DNA of 64,000 bases from Endozoicomonas sp. 8E (GCF_032883915.1 NZ_CP120717.1:1991697-2055696); one strand, 5' to 3'; counted from the stretch's first letter, positions 37,450 to 48,213 are shown. The notes: generated by a model from the letters alone, not told the origin. Made by a program: numbers and translations.

Positions 37450-38616
37450 ATGCTGCCAACCCGCTTTGCCCATGAGCAGGCTCTTTCTATTCTTCTGGCC
37501 CTTCTGTTCTTGATGCAGACGACACATTCATTTTCTATAGAAAGTTCTCAGACAGAGCCATGCAGTTGTTTTACAGGCTATTGGTTCCCTTTAGCCGTCC
37601 TGTTTGTGTCTGCAGTTACCTATTATGCATGGCCTGAGACATGCTTCTCTCCGGTATCCGGGGAGGATGAATCCTGCAGTATTGATCCCTTCGAACTATG
37701 GAAGTCCAGGCTGGACAGAGAATTCTGTCAGTCCCTGATTTCTCTGAAAGACCGCGTAGAAGCTTTGGAACTATTGAGGCAAACGAGAGCCATGCAGCCT
37801 CCGACAGTAGCCTGCAATAACTGGCAAGCCAATCTGGCAGACTATTTCAACTGGCGTTGGCCAGGAAACAACGCCAGCCAATGGCAGCAAATACCTGTAA
37901 GGGGCGGCTTTAAGGAGATCTTTGACATCATCGAAGAAGCTGATTTTATAGGTATTCTGGCTTACAGTCCTTCGGTGTATTCGCTGAACACGATTCAGAT
38001 CAATAGTCAGCAGTTTATTTTGAAAGGCTATATCAACAGTGGCTTGATTATTGTCCCTATGTTGAAAGTGGCTGAATGCTATTTTGTGCCCGAAGAAGAG
38101 CCGGTGGCTTTTGGTTTCGATGAGTGGAGCGGGTTGATCGGGGGGCGTATTCATTCTCTTTTTAAAGCCGTTAAGGGGAGCTCTCTTAGGGATTGGGTTG
38201 CAAAGTCCCGGAAACCCTCAAGCGAGGTTGACCTTGATGCCTTGTTCTCGGAGTTTGGGCAAATTCTGGCGAAGTTTCACCTGCGTCACAGAACTTCGAA
38301 TTTCAATGGGATTTATACCCTTTCCAGAGCGATTCATCATGACCTGAATTTCAATAATGTTTTTTATGATGAAAAGTCAGGTTTCTCGCTGATTGATATC
38401 ATCGGACTTTCTGTTTCAGTTCTGGAACCCTCCGAAATGATCCATGATCTGAATCAGCTCTTTGAAGATATGAACAGAAGCAGGATATCAAAGAGAGGCT
38501 TTATCAGGGCCTACGCAAGTCAGTGGCCAGAAGAGACTCAGGCAGTTATCAAGGAGGACTTGGCAGTACTTCAATTGGCGCTGAAGTCGAGATATAGCGC
38601 GAAACCTTGGCCCTGA
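37450..38616 (+). CDS. Membrane-anchored kinase-fold protein (paralogue 1)
   Basis: 388 residues, ATG at 37450 after CAGGAGAG. An N-terminal hydrophobic segment (ALSILLALLFLMQTTHSF) is followed by a cysteine-rich spot and a second segment (FPLAVLFVSAVTYYAW), so the protein is exported or inserted with the rest outside the membrane or anchored. The C-terminal domain has the signature of the aminoglycoside/choline kinase-like superfamily: FILKGY (candidate ATP-binding lysine), HHDLNFNNV with His296, Asp298 and Asn303 as catalytic-loop residues, and SLIDIIG with Asp316 as the metal-binding aspartate. KGSSLRDWV resembles the hinge region. Substrate unknown. Two more full copies and fragments of another follow downstream. 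Confidence 0.72.
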   Translation: MLPTRFAHEQALSILLALLFLMQTTHSFSIESSQTEPCSCFTGYWFPLAVLFVSAVTYYAWPETCFSPVSGEDESCSIDPFELWKSRLDREFCQSLISLKDRVEALELLRQTRAMQPPTVACNNWQANLADYFNWRWPGNNASQWQQIPVRGGFKEIFDIIEEADFIGILAYSPSVYSLNTIQINSQQFILKGYINSGLIIVPMLKVAECYFVPEEEPVAFGFDEWSGLIGGRIHSLFKAVKGSSLRDWVAKSRKPSSEVDLDALFSEFGQILAKFHLRHRTSNFNGIYTLSRAIHHDLNFNNVFYDEKSGFSLIDIIGLSVSVLEPSEMIHDLNQLFEDMNRSRISKRGFIRAYASQWPEETQAVIKEDLAVLQLALKSRYSAKPWP

Positions 38617-38689
38617 GCTTGTTATCGAAGCCAAATCGGCAGTCGGGGTTGAAAGAGCATCCTGTTGGTCGATTCTGGCTGAATACACA

Positions 38690-38760
38690 ACCGTATTCAG
38701 GCTGACAGCATGAGTCTGAACCGTTGAATGCTGTTCGATGGCCGTTGAGGCTGTCGAAAA
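38690..38760 (+). repeat. Orphan copy of the kinase-gene leader
   Basis: The stretch CAGGCTGACAGCATGA to GATGGCCGTTGA matches the leaders found directly before paralogues 1-3 (37345-37440, 40075-40160, 41390-41490). It is cut off at GGCTGTCGAAAACTC, and no kinase gene follows. It marks a lost copy or a recombination point. Confidence 0.65.
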
Positions 38761-38784
38761 CTCTCAAAAGCCCTGTCTTGACCA

Positions 38785-38985
38785 TTGTTGTCTGATAAAA
38801 CAGCGCTCAAGCCCCTGAGAAGAATTAAAACTCGCACTGTGCCTGGCTTTAAACCGTACGACACCAGCCAGAATCTGTTATTACCCGTTAATCTTGCCGA
38901 ACAGGTGCCGGGGACTTTTGAATACACGCTGAATTACCTGGTAGACACTTCGATCTTTCATGCTCTCAAAAGCTTTCAAAAGTAA
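38785..38985 (+). pseudogene. IS1182-type transposase N-terminal remnant
   Basis: About 66 residues containing FKPYDTSQNLLLPVNLAEQV and FEYTLNYLVDTSIF, the characteristic opening of IS1182-family DDE transposases. The frame ends after ALKSFQK, so only the first tenth or so of a transposase remains. It sits directly after the orphan kinase leader, suggesting that this IS damaged that copy. Confidence 0.65.
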
Positions 38986-38991
38986 AAATGA

Positions 38992-39522
38992 CTAATTTCT
39001 ATCTAAATTGGGTCGGTGATTTTTATATTTAGAGTATGCCACCATGCAACCAAGAGCTGTCCAGCACATGTTTGAATAAAGGCTTGTATAATCAGGTTTT
39101 ATTTGTCCTCTTTCCATATATTCCACTAAATATGCGGGGGACTTATGAAATAGGCAGTCGGCTAAAAAAAATGTTGCGATTGTGGCAATCGGGCGTCCTA
39201 CCCTTGAAGACAAGCGTTTATATACAGGTCTAATAATATATTTAAAATGAATCATATCTTTACATTCACTGAATGCCAGTTCAATATGCCCGCAGACTTT
39301 GGAAACGGATCTGTCAAAAATAGATATGCAATTACCAACTATTTTTTTTACCACCGAACATTTTCTTTTCAGAAGTGGTATTTTATTATTTCCGGCTAAA
39401 AGTTTTCCTCCTTCATTGAGCTCTTTACCTAAATAAACAGTTTTTTTTGCACCAGTATTTTCTGACAAGTGATCAGTAGAATTAGAAAAGCTCAAAGTTT
39501 TTTCTTTGCAAGCACCAATCAT
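38992..39522 (-). CDS. Uncharacterised 176-residue protein with possible membrane segments
   Basis: Starts at ATG 39522 behind a GGGGG-rich site, supporting a real gene. It has no signal peptide, a lysine- and cysteine-containing middle (LLKRKCSVVKKIVGNC) and two mildly hydrophobic stretches (GRPIATIATFFLADCLF; YSNMCWTALGCMVAY). AT-rich, on the opposite strand to the kinase genes. No family recognised; it could be a recently acquired or effector-like gene. Confidence 0.5.
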   Translation of the reverse strand: MIGACKEKTLSFSNSTDHLSENTGAKKTVYLGKELNEGGKLLAGNNKIPLLKRKCSVVKKIVGNCISIFDRSVSKVCGHIELAFSECKDMIHFKYIIRPVYKRLSSRVGRPIATIATFFLADCLFHKSPAYLVEYMERGQIKPDYTSLYSNMCWTALGCMVAYSKYKNHRPNLDRN

Positions 39523-39716
39523 TCGTATACCCCCACATGATTTTTTATAAATGAATAATACTTTTGACGCGTATTAAAAAAAATAGTTCCTTAACAGTTA
39601 GACCTGATAACAGCAATGTTATTAAAAAATCATAGCGTCAACGTGGATCAGCGAACCTCTGCTTTGCCGATCAGGACTCACCAAATAATCTTACTCAGGC
39701 TGGCAGTAAGTACTCA

Positions 39717-40070
39717 GCCATAAGGAATCGAATATTTCTGGCTTATTGGGCAGGTGCTCTGCAAGGCGCAACGACGGGAACATAGCAAGCTATGTGACCA
39801 GAGTTGCAACGCAGCACGACTGCATGGATGCAGGAGCTAGGAGCCTGACCGAGAATAGCGCCCGTAGCGAGGACGGCAGAAAATTGAGGATGAAAATTCG
39901 GTTTTGTAAGGAGAATAGCGAGCTATTTGACGAACAAAAGCGGATTTTCAGACCAATTTATTGCAACCGCACGACTGCATGGATGCAGGAGCTAGAGCAA
40001 CGCAGGAGCAGTTGCCGCGAGTGCCTGAACAATGAGTCAGAAAATATGATTTCGTATGGTTGAGTACTTA
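39717..40070 (+). mobile_element. TA-bounded MITE, second copy, interrupted by a nested element
   Basis: The outer ends match the intact copy at 28750-28913 (TAAGTACTCAGCC ... GAGTACTTA). The continuity breaks after GTTGCAACGCAG (39814) and resumes at GAGTGCCTGAACAATG (about 40019). The element is inserted in the leader of kinase paralogue 2, between CAGGCTGGCAG and AATCTGAATCG, which are contiguous in the leaders of paralogues 1 and 3 apart from five bases. Confidence 0.85.
39815..40018 (+). repeat. Palindromic A-type sequence nested inside the MITE
   Basis: About 204 bp. The interior is A-type (GGAGCCTGACCGAGAATAG, then the common core), but only the left A terminus is present. GCACGACTGCATGGATGCAG occurs twice, at both ends, followed by CTAG each time. 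It looks like an A element joined at the CTAG inside a long-form copy. Confidence 0.75.
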
Positions 40071-40164
40071 TAAATCTGAATCGTTGAATGATGTTCGATG
40101 GCCGTTGAACTCTTTGGAGTCATCACGGTCATAGAATGACCAGGATCTGATTCAGGAGTACTTT

Positions 40165-41292
40165 ATGCCGCCAAACCGATTTGCCTGTGGGCAGTTAATT
40201 CCTATTTTGCTGACCTCACTGTTCTTAATGCAGACGACACCCTCATTTTCTTCAGAAAGTTGTCAGACAGAGCCATGCCGTCGCTCTGGAGGTCATCGGT
40301 TCTCTTTGGCCGTCCTGTTTGCGTCTGCAGCTAACTATTTTTCATGGCCCGAGACACCGCACTCACCAGAATCCGGGGAGGATGAATCCTGTACTATCCA
40401 GCCTTTTGAGCTCTGGAAGCCAAAACTGGACAGTGAATTTTGTCAGTCTCTGATTGCCAGTAAAAACTGCACAGAAGCTTTGAAACTATTAAGAAAAACG
40501 CAAGCCATGCAGCCTGCAACAATGTCCTGCAATGACTGGCAAGCTGATCTGGAAGATTATTTCAACTGGCGCTGGCCGGGGAACAACGCCAGCCAATGGC
40601 GACAAAACCCTGTGCATCACAGAGGGTTACAGTGGGTGACTGACACTATGGATGAAACTGAGTTCATAGCTGTTCTGGCTCGTTCTCCTTCGGTGTTTTC
40701 GTTGGACAGGATAGAGATCAACGGTCAGCAGTTTATTTTGAAAGGCTATGCGGACACTGGCTTTATGATTACGCCCATGTTGAAAGTGGCCGAATGCTAT
40801 TTTGTGCCTGAAGAAGAGCCCGTGGCTTTTGGCTTTGATGAGTGGAGTGGATGGGTCGCGGGACGTATGCACTCCCTGTTCAAAGCCGTGAAAGGGCGCT
40901 CACTCCATGACTGGCTGGCTGAGTCCCGCAAACCTTCAAGCAAGGTTGACCTTGATGCCTTGTTCTCCGAGTTTGGGCAAATTCTGGCGAAATTTCACCT
41001 GCGTCACAGAGATTCGAACTTGGATGGAATTTATACCCTTTCCAGAGCCGTTCATCAGGACCTGAATTTCCAGAATGTTTTTTATGATGAAGAGTCGGGC
41101 TTCTCTCTGATTGATACGATCGGGCTTTCTGTTTCAGTTTTGGAACCGTCTACAGTGCATAGTGACCTTATTGTGCTGTTCAACAATATGGACAAACACA
41201 GAATATCAAAGGATAGCTTTATCAGAGCCTATGTAGCTCAGTGGTCAGAAGAAGCTCAGGAGAATCTCAAGCAGGATATAGAGTCACTTTAA
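40165..41292 (+). CDS. Membrane-anchored kinase-fold protein (paralogue 2)
   Basis: 375 residues, ATG at 40165 after CAGGAG. Same layout as paralogue 1: N-terminal hydrophobic segment (LIPILLTSLFLMQTTPSFS), second segment (FSLAVLFASAANYF), then the kinase-like domain with FILKGY, VHQDLNFQNVFYD and FSLIDTIG, so the catalytic His/Asp/Asn and metal Asp are kept. It is somewhat shorter at the C-terminus (ends QDIESL). Its leader is interrupted by a MITE ending about 95 bp upstream of the start, so its promoter may differ from that of the other copies. Confidence 0.72.
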   Translation: MPPNRFACGQLIPILLTSLFLMQTTPSFSSESCQTEPCRRSGGHRFSLAVLFASAANYFSWPETPHSPESGEDESCTIQPFELWKPKLDSEFCQSLIASKNCTEALKLLRKTQAMQPATMSCNDWQADLEDYFNWRWPGNNASQWRQNPVHHRGLQWVTDTMDETEFIAVLARSPSVFSLDRIEINGQQFILKGYADTGFMITPMLKVAECYFVPEEEPVAFGFDEWSGWVAGRMHSLFKAVKGRSLHDWLAESRKPSSKVDLDALFSEFGQILAKFHLRHRDSNLDGIYTLSRAVHQDLNFQNVFYDEESGFSLIDTIGLSVSVLEPSTVHSDLIVLFNNMDKHRISKDSFIRAYVAQWSEEAQENLKQDIESL

Positions 41293-41497
41293 TCTTGCAA
41301 CGAGACGTTTGCCCTGAGCTTGCTACCCAGGCCAAAAAGGGGTTAAAGAGCGTCTTTTTTACCGGTCTTGACTGAATATATAACCGTCATCAGGCTGGCA
41401 GCATGAATCTGAATCATCGAACGATGTTCGATGGGCGTTGAACTCTCTGGAGTAATGACGGTCATAGAATAACCAATATCTGATTCAGGAACATGTT

Positions 41498-42664
41498 ATG
41501 CCGCGAAACCGCTTAGCCTTTGGGCAGTTATTTTTTATTCTGCTGACCCTCCTGCTGTTAATGCTGTCCACATATTCTTTTTCTTTGGAAAGTTGTCAGA
41601 CAGAGTCATGCAGTCGTGGAGATTATCGGTTTCCTTTGGCCGTCCTGTTTGCGTCTGTAGCTGCTTATTTTGCATGGCCCGAGACACCGCACTCGCCAGT
41701 AACCGGGGATGATGAATCTTGCAGTATCCAGCCTTTTGAACTCTGGAAGCCGAAACTGGACAGTGAATTTTGTCAGTCTCTGATTGCCACTAAAAACTGC
41801 ACAGAAGCTTTGAAACTATTAAGAAAAACACAAGCCATGGAACCTGTAACAATGTCCTGCGATGATTGGCAAGCTGACCTGGAAGATTATTTCAACTGGC
41901 GTTGGCCGGGGAACAGCGCCAGCCAATGGCAACAAATTCCTGTGCGTTACAAGGGCTTGCAGTGGGTGACTGACACCATGGATGAAGCTGAGTTCATAGC
42001 TTTTCTGGCTCGTTCTCCATCGGTGTTTTCGTTGAACAGGATACGGATCAACGATCAGCAGTTTATTTTGAAAGGCTATGCTGACACTGGCTTTATGATT
42101 ACCCCTATGTTGAAAGTGGCTGAATGCTACTTTGTGCCTGAAGAAGAGCCGGTGGCTTTTGGTTTTGATGAGTGGAGTGGATTGATCGGGGGGAGGATGC
42201 ACTCACTGTTCAAAGCCGTTAAAGGGCGCTCTCTTCGAGATTGGGTTGCTGAGTCCCGCAGACCCTCAAGCAGGTTTGACATTGATGCCCTGTTTTCCGA
42301 GCTTGGGCAAATTCTGGCGAAGTTTCACCTGCGCCACAGGGTTTCGACATTCGATGGGATTTATACCCTTTCCAGGGCGGTTCATCGAGACCCGAACTTC
42401 AATAATGTTTTTTATGATGAAAAGTCGGGTTTCTCGCTGATTGATACCATAGGGCTTTCCGTTTCTGTCCTGGAACCATCGGGAGTATTTTACGATCTGA
42501 ATCAACTGTTTTTAGAGATGAACGGAAGTCAGATATCAAAGGATGGCTTTACCAGGGCCTATATAAGTCAATGGCCGGAAGATGTTCAGGAGAGTCTTAA
42601 GAAGCAAATTGAATCACTTCAGGTCGTGCAGATTAACTATACCCCATCGTACCGTAAGCCTTGA
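41498..42664 (+). CDS. Membrane-anchored kinase-fold protein (paralogue 3)
   Basis: 388 residues, ATG at 41498 after CAGGAAC. It is closest to paralogue 2 over the middle (FCQSLIATKNCTEALKLLRK, TMDEAEFIAFLARSPSVFSL). The kinase-like motifs are FILKGY, VHRDPNFNNVFYD and FSLIDTIG; a proline follows the catalytic Asp where the others have leucine, which may affect the catalytic loop. Two N-terminal hydrophobic segments are retained. The intact leader (41390-41497) lies directly upstream. Function unknown, probably shared with the other copies. Confidence 0.72.
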   Translation: MPRNRLAFGQLFFILLTLLLLMLSTYSFSLESCQTESCSRGDYRFPLAVLFASVAAYFAWPETPHSPVTGDDESCSIQPFELWKPKLDSEFCQSLIATKNCTEALKLLRKTQAMEPVTMSCDDWQADLEDYFNWRWPGNSASQWQQIPVRYKGLQWVTDTMDEAEFIAFLARSPSVFSLNRIRINDQQFILKGYADTGFMITPMLKVAECYFVPEEEPVAFGFDEWSGLIGGRMHSLFKAVKGRSLRDWVAESRRPSSRFDIDALFSELGQILAKFHLRHRVSTFDGIYTLSRAVHRDPNFNNVFYDEKSGFSLIDTIGLSVSVLEPSGVFYDLNQLFLEMNGSQISKDGFTRAYISQWPEDVQESLKKQIESLQVVQINYTPSYRKP

Positions 42665-42752
42665 ATAGGCCTGATTTTATGCCATTTTTAAGCAGCCTGT
42701 ATGAGCGATGCAGGTGAATTTCTATTTTTTTTAATTGGAGTAAAAAATAATC

Positions 42753-43433
42753 ATGCTCAATCCCCTGAACAAAAACATTTTGCTACTTTTTGCGAGCCTT
42801 TCTTCTGCTTTGGTAGCAGCAAACCCTATTGCGGAAGGAAACAGTAATGGCATTATATTTGATGCTTCCTGTCCGAACGGAGAAGAGGTTTGTGAAAATC
42901 ATCCGCTTGACTGCCTCGGCGGCTGTGCGCTCAATGCATCAACAGGGGAAACTGTGTTTCAGTGGCAACGCACTATTTTTACAACCAAAGCCGACAAGGC
43001 TTCAAGGCTTGATATTCAGGCAATGAAAAAGTGTCTTGGCCGTGAAGCCATCCGCACTGCCTTGCTTAAGGGTCAGGAAAACATGCAAGATACCGGCTCA
43101 GAGACATTACCCTGCACAGTCACTGGCTCGGAATGGCAGTATATCTACCCCAAGTATCATATTTCGGTGCTTACACAGCCTGCCTGTGACAGAACCGAAT
43201 CTTATCTTGATGAACTGACAGGCAGCTGCCAGAACTGGAAAAACACCGTCTCTGAAGCCGGACTATGGGCTGGGGTCGGGGCGGCTGCTGTGCTTGCTTT
43301 GGTTACATCCTATTTTGTAATAGCACAGGTTGGCAGCTGCACCGGATGGTTCCATTGGTTCACTCTTGGAGATGGTGTCGGTATGTGTATTAGAAAGTTC
43401 AAATGCTCCAGTTACGAGAGACCCGGTGGTTAA
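42753..43433 (+). CDS. Exported cysteine-rich protein with a C-terminal membrane helix
   Basis: 226 residues; ATG at 42753 after TTGGAG. The signal peptide ends near LVAA, followed by a cysteine-rich region of about 150 residues (CPNGEEVCENHPLDCLGGC) and a membrane segment (LWAGVGAAAVLALVTSYFVIA), then a short tail with three more cysteines. I do not recognise the family. It lies 88 bp after kinase paralogue 3 on the same strand, so it could be a partner at the cell envelope. Confidence 0.68.
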   Translation: MLNPLNKNILLLFASLSSALVAANPIAEGNSNGIIFDASCPNGEEVCENHPLDCLGGCALNASTGETVFQWQRTIFTTKADKASRLDIQAMKKCLGREAIRTALLKGQENMQDTGSETLPCTVTGSEWQYIYPKYHISVLTQPACDRTESYLDELTGSCQNWKNTVSEAGLWAGVGAAAVLALVTSYFVIAQVGSCTGWFHWFTLGDGVGMCIRKFKCSSYERPGG

Positions 43434-43471
43434 TAAAAGGAAGAGGCAGCCATTCCTGCCATTAAGAAAAA

Positions 43472-43546
43472 GCGGGTAAGTTTTATGTGGATCAGTGGCC
43501 CGAAGCCGTTCAGGAGAGTCTTCAGGAGCTAATAGAATCACTTTAA
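43472..43546 (+). pseudogene. C-terminal fragment of a fourth kinase-fold paralogue
   Basis: A short frame reads YVDQWPEAVQESLQELIESL and stop, matching the ends of paralogues 2 and 3 (YVAQWSEEAQENLKQDIESL; YISQWPEDVQESLKKQIESL). Everything upstream of it is missing. It is a remnant of another gene copy. Confidence 0.8.
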
Positions 43547-43563
43547 CCATTGCTGCCAAGTGC

Positions 43564-43594
43564 CTGAGCTTGTCAAAGGCTTCGACAAGCTCAG
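43564..43594. repeat. Perfect-stem hairpin of a dispersed repeat
   Basis: CTGAGCTTGTC and GACAAGCTCAG form an 11-bp stem with a 9-base loop. Related sequences are at 45141-45175 and, as a single arm, near 51440. A common extragenic repeat type, possibly acting as a terminator. Confidence 0.7.
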
Positions 43595-43691
43595 AGCGAA
43601 GTATCAAAATTTTGAACTTTTTCGGAAAAATACGGACTAAAAATCAAATAAGTTGGAATTATTGGATTATAACCATGCATTTATCATCAAC

Positions 43692-45123
43692 TCTTAGGTT
43701 AGACATTAAGCCCCACCCACAGCACAAAGACCTAATCTTGTACGCCCTGACCACCATCTCGTGCAGGGTGTTCACGTTTCGCATTATCTGCCCAGAAGTT
43801 GAGCAGCTTCCTCGTATGTGAGAGCAGAGACTTTCCTGCATTCATCAGAGATAAAATGACATTACCAAACAGCCGGGTTCCACTTTTCATCGCCTTATGC
43901 GTCGAGATTTCTTCAATGGCTCCACTTTCGTAGAGGTTCGCCTGCGCAGCATGGGCAAGATACCTTTTCAACGTCACAACCACGAAGGACATCAGAATCA
44001 GGCTAAAAACCAGTGTCGCTGATTTAGTGTTAAAACGATGCCACCCTGAATAGGACTTGATCTCTTTGAAGATAAGCTCTATCTGCCATCGTAGACGATA
44101 GGCCTGAAGTACTTCATTCAGGGTGAACTCAACCTGGTTAAGGTTGCTTACAACGAATACCCATTTCAGTCTCCTGTCATTCCAGCGGACAACCAAACGA
44201 TATGGCCAGGCTTTGAATCCTGGCCATTCTACATCCAGGTCGAGGCATTGATCTTTAGGGAAGCCAGACAACACCTCCTTAAGTTTTTTCCCTTTGTAGC
44301 GATTGAGATTTTTGCCATCCTCTCGTACTGCGCTGAGTATCGTCGGGTTGATACTCTGAGGTGCCTTGCAGATAAAAGACCCCTCCCGATCATCAATGGC
44401 AGCAAAGCGTTCCAACTCAAAATAACCGGCATCGATCAGCATCAGAATATTAGCCATGGAGGTTGGCAGTGGTGGCAGACAGTCTCTTTCTGAACGGGTA
44501 TCTTCAGTGAGCTGCACGCGCACCAGATTGTTGGTAAGAAGATCCATTGTCGTATGAAGTTCGACAGCAGCAGGACTGACCGTTGAGAACCTGCCGGGAA
44601 ATGTTTCCTTTAGGGCATCGTAGACAGCCTGCGATGAGCCGTCATGAATCAGAATGTGCTCAAACTCTGAAAATGGACTGTCCTCATCAAACGCCATGAC
44701 TTTGCGGGTAAAGACTTCCAGACACTGCACCCATAGCCAGAGGACAAGAGCAGGCATCGCGTCTTTTTTAGCTTGATTTGCCCAGGAACGATAGGAGACA
44801 TTCAGTCCCGTCAACTCATTAAATTTTCGGTGGAGATCGGCTTGAGTATCGCAGTTTCCATCACCAGCAAGGGCATCAATCAGTGAAAGGATAAAGTCCA
44901 AGGGGCGGATATCTCGCTGTCGTATAGTAAAACCAAGCTGTTCCGCCATGCTGAGGAGTTCAGACCGGTCGAAACATGTCAGCAGTTTTTTTCAACTAGT
45001 CTACTATTTGCAGTACTCATCTTGTTCAGCCTTGATACTTTTCGCGAAGCTTTATTTTGGCTGTTCAAGGTGAGTTCTGCCGCTGGAAATGGATCTTTTT
45101 TGAGCTTAATGTCTACCCTAAGA
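43692..45123 (-). mobile_element. IS4-family insertion sequence, intact
   Basis: About 1.43 kb, bounded by inverted repeats TCTTAGGTTAGACATTAAGC (43692-43711) and its near-complement at 45104-45123, one mismatch in 20. It contains one full transposase gene. Target duplication not resolved. It lies between the kinase remnants and fadH. Confidence 0.87.
43732..44949 (-). CDS. IS4-family transposase
   Basis: 405 residues, ATG at 44949. DDE residues lie in HILIHDGSSQAVYD, ILMLIDAGYFELERF and the Y-(2)-R-(3)-E-(6)-K signature YRLRWQIELIFKEIKSYSGW, which defines the IS4 group. The N-terminal part (AEQLGFTIRQRDIRPLDFIL) is the usual DNA-binding region. Complete and without frameshift, so probably functional. 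Confidence 0.93.
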   Translation of the reverse strand: MAEQLGFTIRQRDIRPLDFILSLIDALAGDGNCDTQADLHRKFNELTGLNVSYRSWANQAKKDAMPALVLWLWVQCLEVFTRKVMAFDEDSPFSEFEHILIHDGSSQAVYDALKETFPGRFSTVSPAAVELHTTMDLLTNNLVRVQLTEDTRSERDCLPPLPTSMANILMLIDAGYFELERFAAIDDREGSFICKAPQSINPTILSAVREDGKNLNRYKGKKLKEVLSGFPKDQCLDLDVEWPGFKAWPYRLVVRWNDRRLKWVFVVSNLNQVEFTLNEVLQAYRLRWQIELIFKEIKSYSGWHRFNTKSATLVFSLILMSFVVVTLKRYLAHAAQANLYESGAIEEISTHKAMKSGTRLFGNVILSLMNAGKSLLSHTRKLLNFWADNAKREHPARDGGQGVQD

Positions 45124-45140
45124 ACACTCCCTACCGATCG

Positions 45141-45175
45141 CCCTGGGCTAGTCGAAGCTTTTGACAGGCTCAGGG
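45141..45175. repeat. Dispersed hairpin repeat downstream of fadH
   Basis: CCCTGGGCTAGTC and GACAGGCTCAGGG nearly pair. It lies 45 bp after the end of the fadH-type gene and may end that transcript, although no T-run follows. Confidence 0.55.
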
Positions 45176-45220
45176 CAACCTCAGGGCGACAGAGTGTGCA
45201 TCTACCCACACATAGGCGGA

Positions 45221-47290
<2,070 letters not shown>

Positions 47291-47311
47291 TTAAGGGACA
47301 TTTGTAATTAT

Positions 47312-47336
47312 CTTATCTGGACAGCGTCAAGATAAG
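47312..47336. promoter_or_regulatory. Predicted operator palindrome 1 between fadH and tetR-type gene
   Basis: CTTATCTGGAC and GTCAAGATAAG around a 3-bp centre (AGC), 10 of 11 positions pairing. The position between the divergent genes, 43 bp from the fadH start, suits a repressor site. Confidence 0.68.
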
Positions 47337-47344
47337 ACTGTATG

Positions 47345-47357
47345 TTGACACTGTCAA
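47345..47357. promoter_or_regulatory. Predicted operator palindrome 2
   Basis: TTGAC-ACT-GTCAA, sharing the GAC(N3)GTCAAGAT core of the first site. It includes TTGACA, which could serve as a -35 box for the regulator gene. Confidence 0.6.
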
Positions 47358-47405
47358 GATTGAATATTCATTTTCTGAAACAGTGCACTGTCTTTGAGTA
47401 AAAAT

Positions 47406-48014
47406 ATGTCATCCAAGAAGAATTACCATCATGGAGACTTACGACAAAGCCTGATTAATGAGGCAACCCGGATGATCGCCGGGTCCGGCGTTGAGAAGCT
47501 TTCTATGCGTGGGTTGGCTGAAGCTGTTGGTGTCTCGAGAACCGCGGCCTATCATCATTTCAAAGATAAGAATGAGCTTTTATGCGCCATCGCAGAGCAA
47601 GGGTTCAACCATTGGTATCAGGAACTGGGAAGCAGGCTGACAGAAGCCCCTGACGATCTTGAGGTCTGGTTTCGTGAGTTTTCCCACGCTTACATCGATT
47701 TTGCCCAGAATCATGCCGAACAGTATGACCTGATGTTTGGTCGGCCTATCTGGAAGAATGGGCAAGCCACTGATGAACTCAGTAAAATCTCATTTGAAGC
47801 TTTCCAGCGTTACGCTGACTTTGTCAAAAAATACTTACCGGGTGATGGCTTCAGTCAGGATCAGGATGCCCTGCGGGTAGCCCAGGTCACCTGGGGCAGT
47901 TTGCACGGTTTAAGTCGTTTATTAATTGACGGGGTTTATCTGGACAAGGCCTCCATCAATAGCATGTGCGATGTAGCGGCAAGGTTATTGGTACAGAATT
48001 TGGGGTCATCATAG
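47406..48014 (+). CDS. TetR/AcrR-family transcriptional regulator
   Basis: 202 residues from the ATG at 47406 (a TTG at 47394 is in frame upstream). The N-terminal HTH is typical: ATRMIAGSGVEKLSMRGLAE, then AVGVSRTAAYHHFKDKNELL. The C-terminal ligand domain resembles TetR_C of fatty-acid or acyl-CoA-responsive members (EQYDLMFGRPIW). Divergent from fadH with two palindromes between them, so it is likely to repress fadH and itself and to respond to an acyl-CoA; that ligand is inference. Confidence 0.9.
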   Translation: MSSKKNYHHGDLRQSLINEATRMIAGSGVEKLSMRGLAEAVGVSRTAAYHHFKDKNELLCAIAEQGFNHWYQELGSRLTEAPDDLEVWFREFSHAYIDFAQNHAEQYDLMFGRPIWKNGQATDELSKISFEAFQRYADFVKKYLPGDGFSQDQDALRVAQVTWGSLHGLSRLLIDGVYLDKASINSMCDVAARLLVQNLGSS

Positions 48015-48046
48015 CTGTTTTTAGCTGCACTGATTCATAAGAGCCG

Positions 48047-48213
48047 CTAGGAGCCTGACCGAGAATAGCGCCCGTAGCGAGGACGGCAGAAAATTGAGGA
48101 TGAAAATTCGGTTTTGTAAGGAGAATAGCGAGCTATTTGACGAACAAAAGCGGATTTTCAGACCAATTTGCTGCCGCCGCAGTAGGGCAGTCTATTCTCG
48201 GTCAGGCTCCTAG
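48047..48213 (+). repeat. CTAG-bounded palindromic element, A type, short form (167 bp)
   Basis: Complete short A element, CTAG to CTAG. Its right CTAG is shared with the following B element. Good reference copy for the family. Confidence 0.92.

Noticed and set aside
42829..43607. Overlapping short frames around the cysteine-rich exported protein
   Set aside because: The frame at 42753-43433 has the ribosome site and signal peptide; the others have neither.
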